Of a DNA stretch of 5,627 nt, positions 1-5,409 are shown piece by piece. This stretch comes from Elusimicrobiota bacterium (GTDB lineage: Bacteria; Elusimicrobiota; Elusimicrobia; O2-12-FULL-59-9). Numbering within the stretch: the first letter of the stretch is position 1; every line of letters begins with the position of its first letter. A program made the position numbers and the translations under genes. The DNA lies in contig JACQRQ010000275.1 of NCBI GenBank assembly GCA_016206405.1, forward strand, positions 1 to 5,627, read 5' to 3'. The notes beneath the pieces were generated by a model. The model ran no database searches, had not been told where the DNA came from, and saw nothing but the letters and a program-made list of their open reading frames with translations.

Positions 1-56
1 AAAATTTCCAGCTTCTGCTCAGGGCTAAAAATACGTCGAATTTTCTTGGGTTCCAT
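1..56 (-). CDS. Putative IS transposase, first ORF (N-terminal 18 codons only)
   Basis: The minus strand from 56 leftward reads MEPKKIRRIFSPEQKLEI and then runs off the window. A Shine-Dalgarno-like AGGAG lies at 72..68, 11 nt before the ATG, which supports this start. A short basic N-terminus followed by 'FSPEQKLEIL' resembles the start of helix-turn-helix DNA-binding proteins (OrfA-like) of IS3-type insertion sequences, where it precedes the first helix. This is family resemblance from a very short stretch, so the IS family is not certain. The gene lies in an AT-richer patch than anything else in the window and just inside the point where the neighbouring recombinase gene loses its family sequence. 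That fits the first gene of an inserted IS. Confidence 0.5.
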   Translation of the reverse strand, partial: MEPKKIRRIFSPEQKLEI

Positions 57-122
57 AAGCTGTTTTTCTCCTAAAATCTGACGCACTTATTTTCCCATAT
101 TTGTCTACATACCAAAAAAACA
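1..122 (-). mobile_element. End of an insertion sequence inserted in the second recombinase gene
   Basis: The recombinase reading frame coming from the right matches its family up to Leu-Gly-His-Val (codons ending near 126) and then turns into a short unrelated tail. The sequence left of that point is AT-rich and leads into a gene start at 56. On the minus strand a TG dinucleotide opens at 122 (TGTTTTTTTGGTATG), a plausible IS tip, and a second candidate tip starts at 109 (TGTAGACAAATATGG). The exact boundary is uncertain within about 105-128, because the other IS end and the target duplication lie outside the window. The 60-odd bases between tip and gene hold only the leader and ribosome binding site. 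Confidence 0.6.
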
Positions 123-941
123 GGTCACATGGCCGAGATAGGTCGAGAGCGCCACCATGTGTTGCGTGATTGCGTCCCGGCCATCCGGGCACGCTTGCAG
201 GGCCCGGACCGCGAAGGTGTGTCGTAGCGAGTGAGGCGTCGGTCGAGCTCTTCTCGGCTTGTCCGGCAGTCCAATGGCACGCGCCGCGGTCCGGAATGCC
301 GTTTCGACATCCTCAATCAAGAGCGCCTTTCGCCGGATCGATACAAAGACGTGGTCATCCGCCGGCGCATAAGGGCGCCTCCGCTGCAGGTAGCGCTCGA
401 GTCCAGCTCGTACGGTGTCGTGTAGTGGGACCATTCGGCTCTTGCGGAATTTCGAACAGCGAATCACGAGGCCGTCGGGCGTGATGTCCTCGAACCGTAG
501 CCGGATGGCCTCCGATACTCGCAACCCGGTGGAAGCTAGCAGGGCAAACAGCGTACTGTAGGTCGAACGACGCAGCGTCCGGTACCCGGATTGCGACGCG
601 GCATGGACCAGTCGTTGAATCTGATCTTGGGAGAGGATGAAGGGCGTGGGGCGGGTTCGTTTCTCGACGCCGAAGACGGGTGGCGGGATTTCATGGCGTT
701 CGTCTTCAGCTCGGAGGTGTTGGGCAAATCGACGGACAACCCCGAGACGTCGCGCTCGCTGCGGAGCGGATGACGCCACGCCGGCCCACTCGATGACGAT
801 TGGCGCGCGCACGTACGACGCGCCCCGTGCCTCCGAGAACTCGGCGAAGCTCGTCAAGAGCGACCCATTCGACTTGAACGCGAAGCCGGCTGCTCGCCGG
901 AGCGCCAGGTACGATTCGACGGCCTGGACGAGCGTCAGCAT
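122..941 (-). pseudogene. Second tyrosine recombinase of a RIT-like set, truncated before the catalytic tyrosine
   Basis: Start at ATG 941 is supported by GGAGGTG at 953..947, 5 nt upstream. The first about 110 residues match the usual N-terminal core-binding region. The catalytic domain shows Arg141 in 'TGLRVSE', Lys164/Lys167 near 'CSKFRKSR', the His237-x-x-Arg240 box in 'PHSLRHTF' and His271 in 'YLGHV'. Family members continue here to a 'TYWYL'-type motif with the nucleophilic tyrosine. Instead the frame reads six foreign residues and stops at 107..105. About 273 native residues remain, and relatives are about 310 residues (from memory), so the last 35-40 are missing. Without the tyrosine it cannot cleave DNA. 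Its start overlaps the stop of the upstream recombinase (ATGCTGA, 941..935), so the two were translated together. In RIT elements this is the middle gene. The reading frame continues further upstream without a stop, but that extension is the upstream recombinase read in the wrong frame. Confidence 0.85.
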
Positions 942-2179
942 GGCCGCACCTCCGGCCAGGGCTGGGCAATCTTGCGAAGTGCCGTCACATCGACTTTGGC
1001 GTAAATCTGCGTCGTCTCGATCGAACGATGCCGAAGGATGGCAGCGATGTCCTGTAGTGTGGCACCCTGCCGCAGCATCGACGTGGCGAGGGAATGGCGA
1101 AGTAGATGGGCGGCTCCACGGCTCGGGCGGGCCACATGCGCTCGGCGAAGCGCCTGGCTGACGATCATAGAAACGGCGCAGTGCGAGCCAAACGCCCGAA
1201 ACGGTGCGCGGCAGCGAACAAAGAGGGTGTCGGCCTCGGTCCAAGGCCGGCCGTCTTTGAGATACGTAACCAGGGCCTGTCCTACCTCTCGGGCGAGCGG
1301 CAACCGCGTCTGACGACGACCCTTTCCGCAGACGTGAATCCAGCCGCCTTTCCAGTCGATATCCTGCAACCGCAGATGAACGATGTCGCCCGCTCGCAGT
1401 CCCAGGCGAGCCAGCAGGAGCAAGATGGCGCGGTCGCGCAGGCCGACCGGTGACGCGGGATCGCATGACGCGATGAGACGCTCCACCTCGGCTGGTTGCA
1501 GGTACCGCGGCAGCGAGGCCAGCCGCCAGTGAGCAAGGACGGGGATCGCCGCCTCTAGTCTGGAGGCGCACTTGCCTTCCGCGATCAGAAACCGCAGGAA
1601 CATTCGAAGCGCGGTCGTGCGCGTTTTGGCCGCTGCCCACCCGCAGGCTTGCTTGCCCTCGATGACAAACTGTCGCAGGCCCCGCGCATCAAACTTCTCC
1701 GGCTCTTCGCCGAGACGTCTGAGCAACTCGCGAATGTGGACCCCGTAGTTATAGAGAGTGCTCTCGCACGTGCCGCGCCGCTCCCGCATCCACTGACAGA
1801 AGGCAACCATCAGTGCCCGATTGGGAACGCGGCTTGCGACCACGGCGAGTTTGATGATGCCAGCCTCTTCCAGGTGTCTGACAAACATGCGTGCGCCATG
1901 GACCAGGTTCGGTTTCGTATGACCGTACCGTGGACACCGGCATCGTGACAGGTGGCGACCGAATAGCTCGAGCGTTTGCTCGGTCAGGCTCCCAACCGAA
2001 ATGCCCTTCCGGTCGGCCCAAGCGACGAAGTGCTCCGCCGCTCGCAGGTGGCCGCGGGCCGTGATCTGCGCGTACCCGGCCTGCCAGAGCACATGAGCGA
2101 ACCCATCCAACAACCCTCCCGCAGGCCCTATACGCAGTGCGTGAACGCGCCCATCTGAGTCGAAGAATTTTGACAGCAT
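935..2179 (-). CDS. Tyrosine recombinase (first gene of a RIT-like recombinase set)
   Basis: The 414-residue protein looks complete. Start ATG 2179 has a strong AGGAGG at 2190..2185, 5 nt upstream. The N-terminal half (about 1-225) is a DNA-binding region with a 'HLSRCRCP' stretch near 77-83, which I associate with this recombinase subgroup. The catalytic half carries the full residue set: Arg262 ('LGLRAGD'), Lys286 ('CGKGRRQTRLP'), His358-x-x-Arg361 ('HLLRHSLAT'), His384 ('ILRHRSIETTQ') and Tyr393 ('IYAKVD'). It should therefore cut and join DNA through a 3'-phosphotyrosine link. Its stop overlaps the next recombinase start by 7 nt. Two consecutive overlapping recombinases of this kind, with a third expected next, are the hallmark of RIT elements, whose recombinases are thought to move the element together. 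The third gene is not in the window, so the RIT assignment is an inference. No frameshift or missing motif is seen. Confidence 0.92.
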   Translation of the reverse strand: MLSKFFDSDGRVHALRIGPAGGLLDGFAHVLWQAGYAQITARGHLRAAEHFVAWADRKGISVGSLTEQTLELFGRHLSRCRCPRYGHTKPNLVHGARMFVRHLEEAGIIKLAVVASRVPNRALMVAFCQWMRERRGTCESTLYNYGVHIRELLRRLGEEPEKFDARGLRQFVIEGKQACGWAAAKTRTTALRMFLRFLIAEGKCASRLEAAIPVLAHWRLASLPRYLQPAEVERLIASCDPASPVGLRDRAILLLLARLGLRAGDIVHLRLQDIDWKGGWIHVCGKGRRQTRLPLAREVGQALVTYLKDGRPWTEADTLFVRCRAPFRAFGSHCAVSMIVSQALRRAHVARPSRGAAHLLRHSLATSMLRQGATLQDIAAILRHRSIETTQIYAKVDVTALRKIAQPWPEVRPC

Positions 2180-2232
2180 GCCCTCCTCCTGCCGGTCCTT
2201 GGGTGGTGACTGCCCAGTTTGGCCGGCAGAGT
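2180..2232 (-). promoter_or_regulatory. Ribosome binding site of the first recombinase with a flanking hairpin
   Basis: In the minus-strand leader, CTGCCGG at 2229..2223 and CCGGCAG at 2195..2189 are exact complements separated by 27 nt. The downstream arm shares its last two bases with the AGGAGG Shine-Dalgarno at 2190..2185. A hairpin here could partly hide the ribosome binding site of the recombinase gene. The pairing is visible in the sequence; the regulatory effect is inferred. Confidence 0.35.
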
Positions 2233-2234
2233 AC

Positions 2235-2371
2235 AGATAGCTGGAACGTGTTACGAACGCTGGAGGCGGGTTATAGGGGCGGACGGCTTCACGAAAGGTC
2301 TTAAGATAATGCGGAGTTCATGGGAGGACCCACTCTATTCAATGGAAGGCACCGTTGCCAGCATCATCGGC
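2235..2371. other. Non-coding end region of the RIT-like element
   Basis: No credible gene is seen between the recombinase leader and the broken istB. The stretch holds one arm (2307-2316, TAATGCGGAG) of a long-range inverted repeat whose partner is at 2393-2402. A TATAAC at 2275..2270 on the minus strand could be a -10 box for the recombinase gene, but its -35 region is poor. Sub-terminal non-coding DNA of this sort is typical for binding sites of tyrosine recombinases at element ends. Confidence 0.4.
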
Positions 2372-2434
2372 TCAGCTTCGCATAACGGAGCGCTCCGCAT
2401 TAAACCGCTTATGCGGTGCACCGCATAAGCGGTT
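2307..2434. repeat. Cluster of CCGCATAA/TTATGCGG motifs at the element end
   Basis: The same short motif recurs in both orientations: TAATGCGGAG at 2307-2316, CGCATAAC around 2379-2386, CTCCGCATTA at 2393-2402, TTATGCGG at 2409-2416 and CCGCATAA at 2421-2428. The copies at 2307 and 2393 form an exact 10-bp inverted repeat. A 12-bp palindrome (CGGAGCGCTCCG) sits at 2386-2397. Repeated, alternately oriented sites next to a tyrosine recombinase gene look like core and accessory binding sites for the recombinases. The repeats are observed directly; the binding role is inference. Confidence 0.6.
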
Positions 2435-3025
2435 GGAAGTGAGGATCATCGCCGAACTGAGCTTGCGCCGGTCGAGCAGGTCAAAGACCTCTTCGGCGAT
2501 CTCGCGCTCCATCGACACCACGCCCCAGTCGTCGATGATCCAGAGCTGGGCCGCGAGAATCTTGCGAAAGAAGGCGTCGAGTGTGCCCCTCGTGCGCGCC
2601 ACGCGGATTTCCTGGGCGAGTCTCTTGACGCTGGCGCAGTAGACCTTCAGGCGCTCCTTGGCGGCTTTGAGGCCGATGGCCAGCGCCATGTGGGTCTTGC
2701 CTGTGCCGGCATGGCCGAGGAAGAGCGCGATGCGCCGTTGCCTGACAAACTCGAGCCCTGCCAACTCCTCGAGCTTGGCGCGCTTGATCTTGCGATTGAA
2801 GTCCCAGTCGAAGCCCTCCAGGGTCTTGAGCTCGGGGAAGGCGGCGCTCTCAATGCGGCGCGAGATCGCGCGTTCCTTGCGGGCGTCGAGCTCGCGCTCC
2901 AAGAGCTCCGACATCCAGTCCAACGATGCGGCCGAGCGATGGCGCGCCAGGACCTCGTCCAACTCTCGTGACGCCGTCGTCAGCTTCAACGACTTAAGCT
3001 GCGTCTTAACCATCTCTGCATTCAT
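2372..3025 (-). pseudogene. istB: IstB, AAA+ ATPase of an IS21-family element, 3' end replaced
   Basis: IstB uses ATP to select and remodel target DNA and to stimulate the IstA transposase. The start at ATG 3025 has AAGGAGG-type spacing (SD around 3037..3031) and overlaps the istA stop as ATGA (3025..3022). An in-frame ATG at 3055 lacks such a site and lies inside istA. Visible motifs, numbered from 3025, are Walker A 'GHAGTGKT' (104-111), Walker B 'LWIIDDWG' (161-168) and the sensor-like 'ILTSNR' (194-199). After Asn-Arg (ending at 2429), where relatives continue with a 'DVSEW'-type stretch, the frame runs into the palindrome and adds 18 unrelated residues to a TGA at 2374..2372. About 199 of a usual roughly 250 residues are native. 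The missing C-terminus makes it probably inactive, so this IS21 copy is likely immobile unless helped in trans. Confidence 0.93.
2403..2434. repeat. Perfect 32-bp palindrome at the istB/recombinase-element junction
   Basis: Each half reads AACCGCTTATGCGGTG 5'->3' on its own strand, with the axis between 2418 and 2419 and no mismatch. It breaks at the next pair (2402 A, 2435 G). The right arm's outer six bases (2429-2434) are the istB codons for Asn-Arg, so they are probably target sequence, while the left arm lies in the inserted element. This suggests a recombination site whose element-side arm matches the target. A bidirectional transcription terminator is a weaker alternative, since no T-run follows on either side. 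Confidence 0.8.
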
Positions 3026-4632
3026 GCGTTTCCTCCTTTCTGGTTTGTCTGCCACAGGGGCAGAAGATTCTGGTAGTCCTCCAAGGACCTCGTGTACTTG
3101 TACATCGTGCTCGCGCGCGCCGCGGCGGCGGGCCGCGGCGTTGAGGCCTGGCCCAACGCCTCAGCGACGTCGAGCAATTTAATCACCATGCGATAGCTTG
3201 TGCTGCCCAGCTCAAGCGATCTCGCGCAGGCCTTGTCGATCTCGTCGCGACCGTAGCGCTTGTCCAGGCTCAGCACGCCCCACACCCGGCGGGTGTCCAC
3301 GAAGCCTTGGCCCTGCCGAAGAACCTCCTCCACCCACGCTTTCACGTTGGGCCCGATTTTCGCCGCGCGCTGGCAGTAGAAAGCGCCGTCGGCGATCGTC
3401 TTCTCCCAGGGCTTGAGCTGATGCGGTTTGGCCGCCTTCATGCGCAGCGGGTCTCTGAGGCGCTCATGCATCTCGATGAGCTTGCCTTCGTGGTAGAGGG
3501 CCACCTGCTTGGAATTGGCGATGACGGCCACGGTCTTGCCAATGAGCGTGTCGCCGGCGGCGTAGTATTTGCTGTCGAAGCGCACGTAGCCGTCCTTGCG
3601 CACCATGCCTTCATGGTAGCGCTCGATTTCGTAGGCCACCGCGGGCAGCGCCTTGAGCGTCGAGCGCTCTTCTTGAGCGAAGACTTCCTTGGGACGGCGC
3701 CTCGTTGTGCCGTGCAGCTGCTCGTTGGCGATGGCGAGTTTGCCCCGCAAATGAACCTCCTCGGCCTCCAGGTTTTCCCACATGCCGGTTCGCGATTGGC
3801 GCAGCCTGCGGACGTAGGGTATCTGCCGCTCGATTTTTCCCTTCATCTGAGGCTGCGCCGGCGGCAGGCATTCGAAGAAAAACCCGTGGTGGTGGGCAAA
3901 ACGTTCCGCAACGGGATTGAGGACAGGCTCGTAGCGAGAGGCTTCCAGAGCGACGCACTTCGCGTTATCCATCGTGACTTTTCGAGGAACGCCGCCGAGC
4001 TCGCGAAACATCTCCTCAAGGACTCGCAGCGTCGTCTCGACGTCCATCGTCCACACCAGTCGCACCAGGCGCAAGCGCGAGTAACCCAAGACGCCAACGA
4101 AGGCCCAGACGACGCGCTTCTTGCCGGTGACCGCGTCGATGGCATCGCAGAGCTTGCCCCAATCGACAATAAGCGCCTCACCCGGTTCATGCACGATCTC
4201 GGGAATGACGCGGTAGTGCTTGCCCACGCGGCCCAGCCCCTGGCGCGCAAGATACCGGTAGAAGCTCGAACGGCCGACATCGCCCATCGCCGCCGGCAGC
4301 TCCTCGAAAATCGTGATTGGCTGCCAGCCCACTTCCAGACGCTCCTTGATCCAATCGCGCACCGCGTCGAGCTGAATGTGCTCCTCGGAGACCTTCCGGC
4401 TGCGCCCATCCAGACGATCCGGGAAAACAGCCTCTGGGTAAGGCGGCAGGGCCACGGCGCCCGGCCCGCCGCCGCTGTCCAGGTAGCCGTATTCCTGCGC
4501 CAGCCGGCGCAGTTGCTTGACGCGCTTCTTGCCGACGTGAAGACTTCGCGCGAGCTCCTTAACCGCCGCGCCTTGCGTTAGCATCTCGATAATCTTTCTC
4601 TCCATCAAACGCCTCCTCGTCACTTGACTCAT
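3022..4632 (-). CDS. istA: IstA, DDE transposase of an IS21-family element
   Basis: The intact 536-residue protein is in the usual size range for IstA. ATG 4632 has AAGGAGG at 4644..4638 with 5-nt spacing. The N-terminus (about 10-50) is a helix-turn-helix region containing 'AVKELARSLHVGKKRVKQLRR', and a second DNA-binding segment follows to about 130. The retroviral-integrase-type catalytic core has Asp157 ('IVDWGK'), Asp222 ('TMDNAK') and Glu268 ('MKGKIERQ'), the DDE triad with 45 residues between the second Asp and Glu. A C-terminal beta-rich domain follows around 335-400. IstA binds the repeated end sites upstream of its gene and catalyses strand cleavage and transfer together with IstB. 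The gene is translationally coupled to istB by the ATGA overlap. It reads away from the adjacent cas8c fragment, which lies on the opposite strand. Confidence 0.96.
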   Translation of the reverse strand: MSQVTRRRLMERKIIEMLTQGAAVKELARSLHVGKKRVKQLRRLAQEYGYLDSGGGPGAVALPPYPEAVFPDRLDGRSRKVSEEHIQLDAVRDWIKERLEVGWQPITIFEELPAAMGDVGRSSFYRYLARQGLGRVGKHYRVIPEIVHEPGEALIVDWGKLCDAIDAVTGKKRVVWAFVGVLGYSRLRLVRLVWTMDVETTLRVLEEMFRELGGVPRKVTMDNAKCVALEASRYEPVLNPVAERFAHHHGFFFECLPPAQPQMKGKIERQIPYVRRLRQSRTGMWENLEAEEVHLRGKLAIANEQLHGTTRRRPKEVFAQEERSTLKALPAVAYEIERYHEGMVRKDGYVRFDSKYYAAGDTLIGKTVAVIANSKQVALYHEGKLIEMHERLRDPLRMKAAKPHQLKPWEKTIADGAFYCQRAAKIGPNVKAWVEEVLRQGQGFVDTRRVWGVLSLDKRYGRDEIDKACARSLELGSTSYRMVIKLLDVAEALGQASTPRPAAAARASTMYKYTRSLEDYQNLLPLWQTNQKGGNA

Positions 4633-4711
4633 GGGTGCCTCCTTAATGAGACCTCAAGACACCCTGCCATGACTCGGGTCCAAAAAGCATGAGCCCTTTG
4701 GACCTCAAAGG

Positions 4712-4837
4712 GGGGTCCAGTTAGCTGGGAATGGACCCCTCGTTTAGGGGTCCGGATTGCTGGGAATGAAACCCCCTTTAGGGGGTCCGGTTAGGTGGGA
4801 ATGACTACGCTCTTAGGGGGTTCCAGTTGCTGGGACG
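4712..4837 (-). repeat. Four 35-bp-phased IS21 end repeats (IstA binding sites)
   Basis: Four imperfect 21-22-bp copies start at 4712, 4747, 4782 and 4817, exactly 35 bp apart. Plus-strand examples are GGGGTCCAGTTAGCTGGGAA and GGGGTCCGGATTGCTGGGAA; the last copy (GGGGTTCCAGTTGCTGGGACG) is the most diverged. Between copies the sequence folds back on the GGGGTCC part: GGACCCCT/AGGGGTCC at 4733-4753 is an exact 8-bp stem, and ACCCCC/GGGGGT at 4771-4786 a 6-bp stem. IS21-family ends are known to carry several such sites for the transposase. The region also holds the istA promoter and leader, though no convincing -10/-35 pair was found. Nothing in it looks coding. Confidence 0.85.
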
Positions 4838-4902
4838 TAACAGAAGTCCCCAAAGGGGCTAAGTTTGTCAACACATCTGAGGCTTTAAATGTTTCATTTT
4901 GA
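4838..4902. other. IS21 tip and junction with cas8c, no gene
   Basis: This stretch contains a CCCCAAAGGGG inverted repeat (4848-4858), the likely IS tip at about 4873 and an AT-rich run to 4902. In the cas8c frame the last stop is TGA at 4900-4902, and residues between 4873 and there do not look like Cas8c. The run therefore either still belongs to the IS or is scarred junction DNA. On the plus strand TTGTCA (4865-4870) followed by TTTAAAT (4884-4890) is a weak outward promoter candidate with too short a spacer. Confidence 0.4.
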
Positions 4903-5395
4903 ACTGGACAGGACAGGGATGCGGGCCAAGCCTTTGCCGTTAGACTAAACAGGCGCATCGCCGGTTATCGCGCCCAACTCGGTTCGACAGATGAAATCGT
5001 GGTTATGGCGCTGGACTCGGCGACGCCCGGACGCATGGCCATCACCTATTATCGGGAACTGACCGGTTCGGAATTCCTTGAACGTCTTCAGGACTGGCAC
5101 GAGTCCGGCGCCTGGCACCAGAACTTTGGCAGGGACTTGAAGTTCGTAGGCGTCCCATCACCCAGGGAGATCGCCGAGGCCGCCTACGGACGTCAAGTGG
5201 AAGGTAAGTCTGGTGAGAAGCTTCGCAAGGCCACCGTGGAGCGGTTGCTCCCTTGCATCATTGACGCGCGTCCCATTCCTCGTGACCTTGTGGAATCCAC
5301 CGTACGCAGGACGGTCAATCGGTCGGGGCTCGAAAAATGGGAGTGGGAAAAAAACCTGGGCATCGCTTGTGCCCTATTCCGAGGACATCACAAAC

Positions 5396-5402
5396 AAAGG
5401 AG
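5396..5402 (+). promoter_or_regulatory. Internal ribosome binding site inside cas8c for Cas11c
   Basis: AAAGGAG lies 7 nt before the in-frame ATG at 5410, near-ideal strength and spacing, although it sits in the middle of a coding frame. Type I-C systems are known to produce their small subunit from exactly such an internal start in the 3' part of cas8c. It decides the start of the Cas11c entry. Confidence 0.8.
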
Positions 5403-5409
5403 CTACCAA

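Larger units (their letters stand above)
122..2434 (-). mobile_element. RIT-like multi-recombinase element, right part, split by an IS
   Basis: The element is inferred from two tandem, overlapping tyrosine recombinase genes, from istB sequence stopping at about 2429-2434, and from a block of inverted repeats and a large palindrome at that junction. The right edge is placed at the palindrome because istB matches its family up to Asn-Arg (2434..2429) and diverges immediately after. The left edge is not in the window, since the second recombinase is interrupted near 122 by another IS. The third recombinase and the opposite end should lie beyond that IS. All genes read on the minus strand, the same direction as istA and istB, so IS21 transcripts could run into it. 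Confidence 0.65.
2429..4873 (-). mobile_element. IS21-family insertion sequence, one end and istB truncated
   Basis: The element is defined by the istA-istB pair and an upstream end with multiple repeats, the normal architecture of the IS21 family. The tip is tentatively set at 4873, where the minus strand begins TGTTGACAAAC, because these elements end in TG...CA. Homology of the neighbouring cas8c resumes only by about 4903-4915, so the true tip may be up to 30-40 bp further right. The opposite end is absent: istB is cut at 2429-2434 by the recombinase element. The copy sits in cas8c in inverse orientation. Target duplication cannot be tested because the other junction is not in the window. 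Confidence 0.85.

Noticed and set aside
105..1640. A 511-residue minus-strand frame containing the second recombinase
   Set aside because: Only the part from 941 leftward resembles a recombinase. The first 230-odd residues are the upstream recombinase read in another frame, and the ribosome binding site supports the start at 941.
2270..2299. Promoter for the recombinase genes (TATAAC at 2275..2270, minus strand)
   Set aside because: The -10 box is fair but no acceptable -35 hexamer is found at 16-18 nt, so it was not listed as a promoter.
3026..3055. An upstream in-frame ATG at 3055 as istB start
   Set aside because: It lies within the istA coding end and lacks a Shine-Dalgarno site. The ATG at 3025 has AAGGAGG and overlaps the istA stop as ATGA, the usual arrangement.
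3307..4581. A 424-residue plus-strand open frame
   Set aside because: It is entirely antisense to istA, has no family features, and arises from the GC-rich codon structure of istA.
4712..4837. Regular repeats beside a cas gene, possibly a CRISPR array
   Set aside because: The period is only 35 bp with about 22 bp of imperfect repeat, leaving 13-bp gaps that fold back on the repeat. They sit upstream of istA inside the IS21 end, which explains them fully.
4843..4871. TTGACA at 4871..4866 on the minus strand as -35 box for istA
   Set aside because: No -10-like sequence occurs at suitable spacing, the following bases being GC-rich, so a promoter cannot be supported.
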